A DNA stretch of 64,000 nucleotides from Cystobasidium ongulense (GCA_022835595.1 BQUP01000001.1:186001-250000); one strand, 5' to 3'; counted from the first letter of the stretch, positions 1 through 9,504 are shown. Numbers and translations: made by a program. Notes: a model not told the origin generated them from the letters alone.

Positions 1-103
1 ATACTGGCTTGTCTTACGAAGCCGGGCTCCCCAATCTTGAATGATCCCTCTGCAGCTGTGATACTGACTCATCTCCATTGACCCCTTGTATTCGTCTCAA
101 TAG

Positions 104-850
104 CAAATGCAAAACTTATCTCGGGATCCGGAAGAAGTGCGGCGCACCTACGGATGCCTCGCCATTGAATGAAGGCAGCGACAAGCTCGCTTGCACTTGC
201 AATGATGCATACTTCGATGCAGTTGTTCCGTGAGTAACAATTCTTATTAAGCCGCTAACTCTTCGTTAAAGACCAATTTTTTCATGTGCCATAGTTGCGT
301 CCAATGTGCTCCTGATCCGTTCAGAGTCGCAGGCGGAGACTCGCCAAAGGAATGGGTAGAGTCTGCTCTTGATGTCTGTATGGACACTGGCAAAGAGATG
401 GAATGTGTCGACACCTCTGCTCTAAGCGATGATGATGGTAATGCCGGTGATGGATCCGGCCCAGTTGACGACGATGGAGATGATGACGGCCAGGCAGAGG
501 GCGGCAATGGCAAGACCAACGATGGATCCGGCACATCTGCCTCAGCGGCAGGCACCTCAGACGTTGCCTCGAACACTGGAGCTACGACCACCCCAACTGG
601 CGAACCTTCTTCCGCTGTGCCTACCACCATGACAAGCAGTGGCAGCGGTATCAGTAATGCGACTGATACTATGGAAGACGATGTCTCGTCAACTGACTCG
701 CTATCAGGCTCGGCCTCGGCAACTGATGGAACTGGATTCAATGACGAAGATATGTTCGGAAGTTCTGCTAGAGCCATTACACAAGTTCAACACGTCATTG
801 GGCTTACTATCGTCGCTGCGACTTTCCTCGGCATGCTTTGTTCATGGTAA
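104..850 (+). CDS. Type I ten-cysteine secreted GPI-type protein, 5' part cut off by window edge
   Basis: Two exons are visible, 104-229 and 295-850; the first exon (signal peptide, KR site) must lie left of the window. The second exon of the family encodes C-x9-C-x17-C-x-C-x10 and the third opens with C-x2-C, the same spacing and phase-2 junctions as the complete paralogues at 5185 and 7215. After the cysteine part comes a long Asp-, Gly- and Ser/Thr-rich stretch, then a hydrophobic C-terminus ending in VAATFLGMLCSW, as expected for a GPI-anchor signal. It differs from its paralogues after the C-x2-C pair: the later C-x-C pair is not kept in the same form. Molecular function is unknown; an extracellular, wall- or membrane-anchored location is inferred from the tail and low-complexity linker. 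Confidence 0.7.
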
Positions 851-1174
851 GGAGTACCGGAGCCTGTGCTTTACCTGCAAGACAGATTGCTAGCTGTTCA
901 GTCCAAATACCTGTTCTGAAATGCCACGAGCGCCATTGTGACTGTTTAATTGTATTCACGTCATAGACATCGTTCTGTCAGATTGAATGATTGATAGCAA
1001 TTTAAGCCTGCTGGTCGGGATGTCTAAGTCTTTGGTTCTAGAATACACGGCACATCACAAGAAGCCTCCTGGCGCAAGCTGAGTTTACTACGATGGTTCC
1101 GGGCCAAAGCAGCCAGCTTACCAGCTTATTGCCTAGCATGGTGGATTGATAGACGGCCATCTCGGGTGATGGTT
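851..1174. other. Intergenic, no gene seen
   Basis: This holds the 3' flank of the first secreted gene and the distal upstream region of the next. I see no open frame of note and no RNA gene. Confidence 0.5.
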
Positions 1175-1211
1175 CCCTTTCAGACGCCGATGAAGGTACG
1201 GTACGATGCCG
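1175..1211 (+). promoter_or_regulatory. Shared upstream module, copy 1 (CCCTTTCA + GC dyad)
   Basis: CCCTTTCA at 1175-1182 is followed by GATGAA and a degenerate dyad (TACGGTA / ATGCCG) at 1197-1211, 130 bases before the ATG at 1327. The same order of elements occurs before the other three type II genes at a nearly identical distance. No other gene start in the window that I inspected has it in this form. A transcription factor site is inferred, not shown. Confidence 0.5.
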
Positions 1212-1326
1212 CTTGCGTGGATCTGCAAAGCTTCCGGGCGATGCTCAAGAGCTCAACATCTCCTATCCCCCTACCCCTCTACCTTCAGCTCGCACCCGAC
1301 TCATACACGGGCTTACACCACACACA

Positions 1327-2128
1327 ATGCTCAAATCTCAGTTAATTCTCGCAACTACAATCCTTGCTGGACAAGTGCTAGCTGCAGATCAGGCTCTCCC
1401 TACCAAGCTTCGGTACGACGAGATGGGGAGCTCCAGCCATCTCGAGGTGCGCAACCAGCCCAATAAAAGAGCTGAGCTCGATGCTGACCAGAGTGCGCCG
1501 AACTGTCGAGAGTGAGTTTATAGTCTTTTTAACCTGCACTCGATATTATTAACAAACGCTTTTTATTGACGGAACTCTTCCGTGTCCCTGCAATCATGCA
1601 CTGATTTCTATAACGCCTTCCGTCGCATTGTTTTACTGGTTTTTCCCGCCTATCAGCGCGTGTTTACCCTTCTTCGCTAGCGACGATGTGTGCCGCGCGC
1701 AAGGCAAAGGTGTTTTAGACCCTAACAGTGGCCTATCTGCTTGTCAATGTCAGAAGGAGTATATCGAAAATATGATAAGGTAAGGATCTTATTCTTGCGT
1801 CACTCCCCGAGCAGTGCATTCAGCTAACATTCGTTCTATGCATCTTTTCAGCTGTGCAAGTTGTGGTCCGATAATCGCTGAAAGAGTCTCGCTGGTGAAT
1901 GACATAGCCGCAGCTACCTATATTGGAGCCTGTTCATGCCACAACAATGGCACGGCGGTTGTCGTTAGCCTAGACTCGCTACCGGGCACCGCAAGCGAGG
2001 ACGACTTGAAGAAGCTGCAAGTCTGTCCTTACAAGACCGGTAGTGCTTTCACCGCAAATGGTCTCCAGGGTCTGACTTTTACTATCGGCATGACTATTGC
2101 TGTAGTTGCTGCCCGTTATGCCATTTGA
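1327..2128 (+). CDS. Type II ten-cysteine secreted GPI-type protein
   Basis: Three exons: 1327-1511, 1657-1779 and 1852-2128, both introns phase 2. The product has an N-terminal signal peptide (MLKSQLILATTILAGQVLA), a KR site (NKRAELDAD), one cysteine at the end of exon 1, then C-x9-C-x16-C-x-C-x10-C-x2-C-x22-C-x-C and a last cysteine, ten in all in the mature part. The C-terminal 20 residues are hydrophobic (TFTIGMTIAVVAARYAI), consistent with a GPI-anchor signal. Unlike type I genes it lacks a long Ser/Thr-rich linker. The start was chosen as the first ATG giving a signal peptide, 130 bases after the shared promoter dyad. The framework faintly recalls CFEM domains but the spacing differs; function unknown. 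Confidence 0.78.
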
Positions 2129-2561
2129 GAACAAGCAAACCTGGCACCACATGACGATCCCTGCCACTACATACTTTACTACACTGTAGCTTGAATCCGC
2201 TTTCTTTAGTACTGCGACTATCATTTTATACTTCAAGAGTAGACTCTGAGCTGTGCATGGATTATCTATGTTTTCTCTTTAGACACCATTCACTGCATTC
2301 AACACTCTATTCGCTCGCTCATGAGTATGCTCGCCTTGCCGTAGTTTTCGAAACTGTGTCTGAAAGCCTGAGGTAGGCTCGGGCCAAGCTGCTGTGCACT
2401 TGCAATTGATCATGATTATTTGACTCGGAAACGCCTGCCAGTCTGATTCCGCCGATAGGATTGACACCTATTCGTGCCAAAGTAGTTCATTTGAACTCGC
2501 TGCCTCATTAAGATAGTGCCTGGCAGCATATTCAGGGAGATGACCATCTAAAGTGGTGTTT
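2129..2561. other. Intergenic, no gene seen
   Basis: This is the 3' flank of the gene ending at 2128 and the distal upstream region of the next copy. The short open frames here show no family features. Confidence 0.5.
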
Positions 2562-2599
2562 TCCTTTCATTCGGCGATAGAAGTACGGCATGATGCCGT
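2562..2599 (+). promoter_or_regulatory. Shared upstream module, copy 2, with perfect dyad
   Basis: TCCTTTCA is followed by GATAGAA and then ACGGCAT-G-ATGCCGT at 2585-2599, a perfect 7+1+7 inverted repeat, 127 bases before the ATG at 2712. This is the cleanest of the four copies and defines the dyad arms. The role as a binding site is inferred from position and conservation. Confidence 0.55.
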
Positions 2600-2711
2600 G
2601 TGCAGGGATCTGCAAAGCTCGAGGGCGCTGCTCAACAGCTCGACGTGTCCCTGCCTCTAGCTCTTTCTCTTCAGCTCGTATCCGACCCACAGACGGATAT
2701 CAGGTAGAACA

Positions 2712-3380
2712 ATGCTGAAGCTACACTTCATGGTCGCTACTCTATTCCTCACTGGCCAAGTCTTAGCCGCAGACAAGGCTATCCGTAACAAGCGTCATGT
2801 CGGCCCGGAGCATCAGGTAAGCTCTGGCTATAGGATGGTGGAGCCGGGTCAACATAGCTCGTACAAGCGGACTGACGCTCATGCCGAGAAAAAGGAGGTG
2901 CTGAAATGTCAAGAGTGAGTTTTGTAGCCGTTCCAGCTTACCCTAGTTGTAGCGGTAAATTGAAGAGTACTTTCAGCTTACCATTTCATCCTTATCTTGT
3001 CAAACCATGTCCTCATCTCTATTGATATCATATCGATATTGTGGTCATGTCGTCATTTTCACTTCTCCTGCCGCGCGATATCCAGCCAATGCTGGCCTTT
3101 TTTCCTGAGCGAGAAAAAGTGCCATACAAACGGAAAAGGTGCCGTAGACCCTGGAAGTGGCCTATTTCGCTGCAACTGCAAGAAGGAGTATATAGAACAG
3201 GCGATAAAGTAAAGATCCCTGCATTGGGGTCAGGTGTATGTAGGCTAACATTTGGGCTTGTTTCTTTCTTTCGTTTTTTCGTTCAGATGCGCGAAATGTG
3301 ATAAAGGGTTCGCCAACGTGGTCCACTTGAAGGCTACGAACGCGGGAATCAGCTATCTTGCAGCCTGTCCTATGCCGTGA
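2712..3380 (+). pseudogene. Type II ten-cysteine secreted protein, C-terminally truncated copy
   Basis: Exons 2712-2914, 3086-3208 and 3287-3380 splice in the family phases and give a signal peptide (FMVATLFLTGQVLA), a KR site (YKRTDAH), C-x9-C-x16-C-x-C-x10-C-x2-C and then a stop after about 30 residues of exon 3. The second Cys pair is incomplete and the hydrophobic GPI tail is missing. Bases downstream to about 3490 still resemble the lost 3' end of the family, for example a trace of the final MAIAATAN-type tail. It is either a secreted, unanchored variant or, more likely, a decaying copy. The promoter module and splice sites are intact, so it could still be transcribed. Confidence 0.6.
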
Positions 3381-3683
3381 GAATGCATAACGTCGCTGAT
3401 GGAAATGAACAGTGGGGGCATGGACTGCATCTCGACTTCAGCAGGTTCTGACGTTCACGCTAGTATGGCAATTGCCGCAACTGCGAACTAGTCTGTAGGT
3501 TTCAAATATATGTTTTAGGTTCTCTGTTTCTTGCTTGTTTGTATCTCCCGTCAAGCTATACTGCAACAAGCCTACTCCCGCGAGCTAGGCTGCGCTTCAC
3601 GTCAACGACATTGAGCCGGACTGACCGGCTTATCAAAATGCCCGGCACAATAGTACGATAAGTGGCTATCTCGACTGATGAGT

Positions 3684-3720
3684 CCCTTTCAGTTGGTGAT
3701 GGAACTACGGCAGGACGCCG
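3684..3720 (+). promoter_or_regulatory. Shared upstream module, copy 3
   Basis: CCCTTTCA at 3684-3691, then GATGGAA and the degenerate dyad TACGGCAGGACGCCG at 3706-3720, 134 bases before the ATG at 3840 of the broken copy. The module is retained although the gene behind it has decayed. Confidence 0.5.
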
Positions 3721-3839
3721 CATATGAGGATCTGCAATATTTGAGGGCGCTGCTCGTGAGCTCAACGTATCCTCCTCCCCTGTTAGCTCTTCTCCTTCAG
3801 TTCGCGTTGAGACACGAACGGGTGTACCTTATACGAAAC

Positions 3840-4612
3840 ATGCTCAGGTTACCATGCAACTTCGTGCTTATGTGCCTTGCTGGACAAGTCTTGGCCGCAG
3901 AACAGGCTATCCGTGTTAAGCGTCAGGACGGCCCGGGATACGAGGTGAGTACTAACCACATAATCGAGGAGAGCCAGCATATCCCGTTCAAGCGAACTGA
4001 CCTATATAACAAAAGGGAGTGATTGAATGTGTGGAGTGAGCCTTATACTCGAATTTAGCTTACCTTGGCTCTGATGTAACGAAAAGTGCCTTCAGCTGAC
4101 CTAACACGTTCTTCAATTCTTCTGCATCATATACTCCTGGCGCGCTTTATGATGGCATATCGATGGAAATCCACTACTTGTTCCGTCTGCCTACGATTCA
4201 GCGCATGCTGGCCTTTTTTCCAGAGCGAGAATGCATGCCGTGCAAACGGACAAGGTGACAAGGACCTAATAAGTGGCCTCTTACGTTGTCAATGCACGAA
4301 GGAGTATATCCAACAAGTGATAACGTGAGCGCGAAGCTTTCTCACTGCATGTATCACCTGCACTCCGGGGCCTTTTAGCTTATAGGCTAACATTTTCGGT
4401 TTCTTTCTCCAGATGTGGGATTTGTGACCCAGATTTCGCTGAGGAGCTCCGTTTGAAAGAAGAGAAAGCTGGAATTACTTATATTGCAGCTTGTTCATGT
4501 TACAAGAATGCATGGTGCCACGCGCCTTACCGTTGATGGACTTCAGCTGGGTTTGAACGTTCACTGTTGATTATGGCTCTCGCCGGAGTTGCTGTTTGGT
4601 CTGCCCTTTAGA
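3840..4612 (+). pseudogene. Type II ten-cysteine secreted protein, decayed copy
   Basis: All three family exons can be recognised: a signal-peptide exon from 3840 (MLRLPCNFVLMCLAGQVLAA, KR sites), an exon 2 at about 4200-4325 with C-x9-C-x16-C-x-C, and an exon 3 from about 4413 beginning with the C-x2-C pair and containing ITYIAACSC. The reading frame does not stay open through exon 1 and again in exon 3, so the copy looks broken in about two places. The hydrophobic tail is still visible out of frame near 4575-4612 (MALAGVAVWSAL). It is closest to the orphan exon at 6416 and the truncated gene at 2712. Confidence 0.65.
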
Positions 4613-5035
4613 AACAAGCAATCCGGAATAACATGGCTTATCCGCACGCCGTGTATTGTATCATAGCTTGAGCCGGCCTTGGACTTGAATATGCTGTTTG
4701 TACCTTCATCCTTGAGATATACTTTTGAGTATCGCTTTCAGTCATCGATAGAGTCTTTCCACTATTGCAAGGGTGCCATTCTCTACTGTGTGCCTTTCTT
4801 TCGAAGTGTGCATACCATTCCGTTGGTCACAGGCATGTATATCTTCGAAGCTCTGCGGTAGTCCCGAGGCAAGCATAGAGATCGCTTGATCACCTGAAAG
4901 CAGCTGGAAGCTCTGCGGCTGCCGTTTCTCGCTCTTGCACATGCCGACAGCATGGATTCATCCAGTCATTGCATTCGATTCAAATACAGTGCTGTACTCC
5001 ATTCAAGCAGATGATGCCGAGGGCTGTGCCATGTG
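4613..5035. other. Intergenic, left copy of duplicated flank
   Basis: There is no gene here. The stretch is recognisably similar to 6,650-7,070, for example the shared TAGCTTGAG..CGGC and CGAGGCAAGC blocks, showing that it is part of the ~2 kb tandem duplication described among the findings. Confidence 0.6.
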
Positions 5036-5052
5036 CCTTTGTTGCGATGGAA
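5036..5052 (+). promoter_or_regulatory. Type I upstream element, CCTTTGTTGCGATGGAA
   Basis: This element lies 149 bases before the ATG at 5185 and resembles the first half of the type II promoter module (CCCTTTCA...GATGGAA). The GC dyad of the type II genes is not clearly present. The same string, with one change, precedes the paralogue at 7215. Confidence 0.4.
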
Positions 5053-5184
5053 AGGACGACATCCATGCATGCCATGAATAGCAGCGACATGGGCCTTTGC
5101 TGAAGTGGGTGGAATGGAGATAAGATGAGACGGCCTCTCTTTCTCTTACTCTTGTTCAAACAAGGATCACGCTCTGCTGCAAAG

Positions 5185-6160
5185 ATGCTCTCCCTCCGGC
5201 TACTCGTCGCTGCTGCTGCTGTCGCTGGCCACGCTCAAGCTCGTGCCCATGCCCATGTTGGAGGCATCAACCATTCTCACCAGAGCAGGAGCATCAACGC
5301 TCTCACCTTCGTCAACTATGGACACCAGCTAGCAAAGCGACAGTCGACTGAAGACGACGCTGCAGATGGCAGCTTCCCACCGGAATGCGCAGAGTGAGTA
5401 GTCGAGATAGCACCCATCAGACTGGATGTTACTGAAGGACACTCCCACACATACAGACAATGTGACCCTTACATCCAGCAAGGTTCAGAATGCGCCGTCA
5501 AAGAAGACGGCTCCATGGCTCTAGACGACGACATTGTGGCCTGCTCGTGCAAGACCGACTTTTTCAACTCTGCTGTCACGTGAGTCTGACCAGATGGCCA
5601 GTACTTTCGGAGGAGCGGAGCAAGCAGCTGATTCATGTTGGCATCATTCCATCTCCATCTGTCACGCTTCGTGCCATAGCTGCATGAAATGTGCGCCGAG
5701 TGCCTTCTCAGACTCAGCCGGCTACACTGCCAAAGACATCATCTCCTCAGCTATTCAATCCTGCAAGTGCATGGGATATCAAGTTGACAATATCGACCTG
5801 TCCGCAATCGGAGGAGGCGACAGCAAGCTTCTAGACCAAGCTTGCTACGACGGACGCCCTAGCCGACAAGCAGAACCTATCTCGGATGACGAGTCTAGCG
5901 CAGCCGACAATGCAGGTACCATTGCAGGTGGCGATAGTACCGCTCTAGAAGACACTTCTACCTCTTCCAAAGCCTCCGCAACCTTTATACCTGCTACTAG
6001 ATCGTCCACTGATGGTACTGCCAGCGGTAGCGCACGTACAAGCGCCTCATCAACCTCTGCTCCAGGAACAGGAGCTGCATCAACCGTTCAAGCTCAGCAG
6101 GTACTGGCTTTCATTGTAGCTACTGCAGCTTCGGCCATGGGCTTCTTCTATCTTGTCTGA
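5185..6160 (+). CDS. Type I ten-cysteine secreted GPI-type protein
   Basis: Exons 5185-5393, 5457-5579 and 5680-6160, introns both phase 2. The product starts with a signal peptide (MLSLRLLVAAAAVAGHAQA), has a His-rich propeptide and a Kex2-type site (LAKRQST), then the framework C...C-x9-C-x16-C-x-C-x10-C-x2-C-x23-C-x-C...C. A Ser/Thr/Ala-rich, probably O-glycosylated linker follows, and the protein ends in a hydrophobic segment (VLAFIVATAASAMGFFYLV) typical of a GPI-anchor signal. It is the tandem sister of the gene at 7215, about 2,030 bases downstream, with which it also shares flanks. A cell-wall or plasma-membrane surface protein is inferred; an effector or adhesion role is possible but not shown. 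Confidence 0.8.
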
Positions 6161-6415
6161 GTATATTACTCTTCAAACCCTTCATGCCGTCTATGTTATG
6201 AGTCTAAGATTGTTGCTATGATGTCTTACTAAATGCAAATCTTTCTCAAGCCTGCTATCAGCCCTTTTCCCTCTTCTAAGGTTTTCAGTCGCCACCATCT
6301 TCACTGAGTTCAGTGCGAGGAGCCACCTGGCGCTACACTACATCTACTACAGCGATGTTGCTGGCACACTTATCAGCCAAAGTGGCCGCTGACGTCCAAT
6401 ACTGCCCAAGGCTTT
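6161..6415. other. Intergenic, no gene seen
   Basis: This is the 3' flank of the type I gene; its counterpart lies after 8208. No feature could be supported. Confidence 0.4.
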
Positions 6416-6640
6416 CAGATGTGATGTGATCCAGGATTCGACAAGGCACTCCGTATGGAAGAAGACAAAGCCGGAATCAGCTATATTGCAGTCTGCTCGT
6501 GTTACAATATTTTATGATGCCGCCAATGCTATTAGACAGCGGGCGCTTTCACCGTTGATGGACTTCGGCTGGATCTGAACGTTCCACTATCAGTTATGGC
6601 GATTGCCGGAGTTGGTGACTGGTCTGCCCTTCGAAAGACA
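6416..6640 (+). pseudogene. Orphan exon-3 relic of a type II gene
   Basis: After an acceptor-like TTTCAG the sequence matches exon 3 of the decayed gene at 3840, with the run KAGISYIAVCSCY and then the degraded tail and 3' flank. No exon 1 or exon 2 lies upstream; instead the preceding DNA is the flank of a type I gene. It is placed about 2,004 bases after the corresponding exon at 4413, the same offset as the two type I genes. It is therefore a by-product of the tandem duplication and not a separate gene. Confidence 0.65.
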
Positions 6641-7070
6641 AGCAAACCATGGGTACAGCACTGACATACCCTATCGCTATACCCTGTATTGTAGCTTGAG
6701 TCGGCTTGATACCTGAGCTTGCTGTTTGTAGCTTCTACCTTCGGGATACACTTTGAGACAACGCAATCAACCGAGACCAGATTCTTTCTCTCCCTGAATG
6801 CGATTCAATTCTCTACGCCTTCCAGTATGCTTGCGTTCAAGTTCCCGTGGTTTCCTGCGTTGTATATGAAGATTCCGGTAGTCTCGAGGCAAGCCGCGCC
6901 GTTAGTGCATGATCGCTTGAAGGCTACTGGAAGATTTGCCTGCCGCTCTCGCTCTTGCTTTTGCCGACAGGACGGCAATCCATCCATTCATCCATTGCAT
7001 CCCATTCAACGACTCGCTGTATACCTATGTCCCGTAAAGTACCGTCAGATGATGATGCCGCTCCCTCGTG
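6641..7070. other. Intergenic, right copy of duplicated flank
   Basis: No gene. This is the counterpart of 4,613-5,035. A long open frame starting near 6719 continues into the next gene's 5' region but shows no family features and is probably chance. Confidence 0.5.
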
Positions 7071-7087
7071 CCTTTGTTGCGATGAAA
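7071..7087 (+). promoter_or_regulatory. Type I upstream element, second copy
   Basis: CCTTTGTTGCGATGAAA lies 144 bases before the ATG at 7215 and matches the element at 5036 with one change. It was kept during the tandem duplication. Confidence 0.4.
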
Positions 7088-7214
7088 CAGGAGGACACCC
7101 ATCCATGTGTGACAAGGGTCTTTGCTGAAGAGCGGATGGCATCGACTTGGGACGGGATGGCTGCTCTCTTCCCTGCACACTCTTGCTCACCGCCCTACAC
7201 ACTCTGCTGCCAAC

Positions 7215-8208
7215 ATGCTCTCCCTCCAGCTCATGCTCGCTGCAGCGGCTCTTGTTGCTGGCCACGCTCACGCTCATGCCCGCGCTCATGTTGGAGACAT
7301 CAACCATTCTCACCAGAGCAGGAGCACCAACGCAGTCAATCTAGTCAACTATGGACACCAATTAGCCAAACGACAGTCGACTGAAGACGACGCTTCCGAC
7401 GGGAGCTTCCCACCGGAATGCGCAGAGTGAGTTGAGTGGTCGAGGGAGGTGTCGGACAAGAGTACGACACGTTACTGAAGGACACCCACACAGACAATGC
7501 AACCCTTACATCCAGCAAGGTGATCAATGCGCTGTCAACGCAGACGGCTCAATGGCTCGAGAAGACGACATTATAGCCTGCTCGTGCAAGACCGAGTTTT
7601 TCAAGTCTACTGTCCCGTGAGTTTCGAACAGATGGCCACCAGTTGTTTCCGGTGGATGGGAGCAAGCAGCTGATTCATACTGGCGTTGTTCCATCTCCAT
7701 CCGTCTCGCTTTGTGTTACAGCTGCATGCTATGTGCACCAAGTGTATTTAAAGACGGAGCCGGCTACACTGTCAGAGATATCATCTCGGCGGCCATCGAA
7801 TCCTGCAAGTGCATGGGATATCAGATTGACGATATTAATCTGTCCGCATTAGGAGAAGCCGAAGACGAATCCCTGGGCGGAGGCGGAACTTGCTACGGCG
7901 GAAGCTCCAGCCGACAAGCAGAACCTACTGAAGATAACGAGTCTAGCGCAGGCGACGTTTCAGGTACCATGTCGAGCGTTACCAGTACTCCTCAAGAAGA
8001 TGCTTTTACCTCTTCCAAAGCCTCGGCAACTTTTATACCTGCTAGCAAAACTTCTACTGCTGAGATTGCCAACGATAGCCCAGGTTCAAGCGCCTCATCA
8101 ACCTCTGCTTCGGGAACAGGAGCTGCATCAACGATCCAAGCTCAGCAAGTACTGGCTTTCCTCGTAGCTACTGCTGCTTCTGCTGTGTCTTTCTCCTATA
8201 TCTTCTGA
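7215..8208 (+). CDS. Type I ten-cysteine secreted GPI-type protein (tandem sister)
   Basis: Exons 7215-7426, 7494-7616 and 7722-8208, introns phase 2. Signal peptide (MLSLQLMLAAAALVAGHA), HAHARAHVG propeptide, LAKRQST cleavage site, then C...C-x9-C-x16-C-x-C-x10-C-x2-C-x23-C-x-C...C. The linker is Ser/Thr/Gly/Glu-rich and the C-terminus is hydrophobic (VLAFLVATAASAVSFSYIF). It is very similar to the gene at 5185 through exons 1 and 2, the start of exon 3 and the GPI tail, and more diverged in the linker, as expected for a surface-exposed repeat-like region. Function unknown. Confidence 0.8.
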
Positions 8209-8479
8209 ACTCATTTTTTGCGTGCTCCTTTTTCGTCTACGTTTAAGTTCCGGATTGTCGCTTGATAGCTAGTAAATGCAGCTTGGATCTGGCCTGCAGT
8301 CTTCGGCCTTTCCCTGACTCTTCAATGTACAGTCTAGTATCACCCGCGCTGAACTCAAGGCAAGCCGTCTGATGGCCTTGTGTCTGCTTACAACGATGCT
8401 AAAGCCGATAAAACTTAGACTGCAGTATTCACTGACTGTAGATACTGCCCGAGTCGACGTGAACAACGCCTTTGACGTT

Positions 8480-8520
8480 CCCTTTCATTTTGTGCAATGG
8501 CAGTATGGCATACTGCCGTA
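8480..8520 (+). promoter_or_regulatory. Shared upstream module, copy 4
   Basis: CCCTTTCA at 8480-8487 is followed by the dyad TATGGCA-TAC-TGCCGTA at 8504-8520, 121 bases before the ATG at 8625. The dyad arms match those of copy 2 with a 3-base centre. The flanks of this gene are otherwise much diverged from the other copies, so retention of the module is notable. Confidence 0.55.
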
Positions 8521-8624
8521 TTCGCTCAAACGCCAAGGCAATGTCTGATTGTAAGGACTGAAAATGGTTTGTTATCCTCTCTTACTCACCTCCAACTCAC
8601 TATCACACATACCTACACGGAACT

Positions 8625-9504
8625 ATGCTCAAACACGTAATCATCGCAGCTGCAGTTCTTGCTGGTCAAGTCATAGCTACCGACCAAGCTCCGCCTACTA
8701 CGCTTCAGCACGACAAGAGGAGCAGTCATAACCCTTTCGAGCATAGCAACAAGCTCACTAGGAGACATGACGATGATATCGCAGAGCAGATCGAGGCACT
8801 AGCTCCCAAATGCAAAAAGTAAGCTCACATCGCCAGCTTATCCGACATCATAGTCGACGGACTGAAAGTGACTTTTCGACTGATCTTAAATTTTAATCCT
8901 CTCAACTCCTTGCCGACTTCTCTAATTCCCTTCCATCTACCTGAAACGGTCCTCGTACTCGCCTTTGGACTTCGACTCCATCTGAACAGAATTTGCGACA
9001 TTTACGTACAAGAAGAGGCTAAGTGCGATGCCGAAGAATCAAAAAAAAAAGTTGAGCACTGCCATTGTGCCGGTCCTTTTTTTAAGGAAATGCTGAAGTA
9101 TGGACTTTTTCTAAGCACTTTCGTTATCCGCGTGCGCTAGCTGACCTGCTGTGTTTTGTGCCTTTCTCAGATGCGCAGCCTGTGATCCAGCACTCCAGAA
9201 GCTCCTCTCGCTTAAAGATCAAGAAGCTGCTGCCACGTATATTGGAGACTGTAGGTGTCACGCAGCGCTGCCGGAAGATCTAAAGCTAGATATGCTACCA
9301 CCGGGTAACGCGACCGCCACGGAACTAGCCAATTTGCAGACCTGTCCGAACAAGAAAATTAGTAAGAACAAGTCAACGGCAAATGATACTTTGAGTGAAG
9401 AGGCGGAAACAGTTTCCTCCAGCTCTACTTTTTTGACGCTTCAGATTTTGCCCCTCACCCTAGGCATGAGTACCGCTATATTTGCTGGCTGGTATGCCCT
9501 TTGA
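8625..9504 (+). CDS. Type II ten-cysteine secreted GPI-type protein, most diverged member
   Basis: Exons 8625 to about 8818, 8990-9097 and 9171-9504, introns phase 2. It has a signal peptide (MLKHVIIAAAVLAGQVIA), an RR site (TRRHDDD), and cysteines in the pattern C...C-x9-C-x11-C-x-C-x10-C-x2-C-x22-C-x-C...C; only the x16 gap of the other members is shortened to x11. The block AAATYIGDCRC matches AAATYIGACSC of the gene at 1327. A short Ser/Thr-rich linker and a hydrophobic tail (LPLTLGMSTAIFAGWYAL) suggest GPI anchoring. It marks the right edge of the cluster. Confidence 0.78.

Noticed and set aside
6719-7384. 221-codon plus-strand frame overlapping the start of the gene at 7215
   Set aside because: It is out of frame with the family protein, has no signal peptide or cysteine pattern and lies mostly in duplicated flank.
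104-9504. Calling the secreted family CFEM proteins
   Set aside because: CFEM has eight cysteines with different gaps; only the C-x-C followed by an aromatic residue is similar. I kept it as a distant resemblance.
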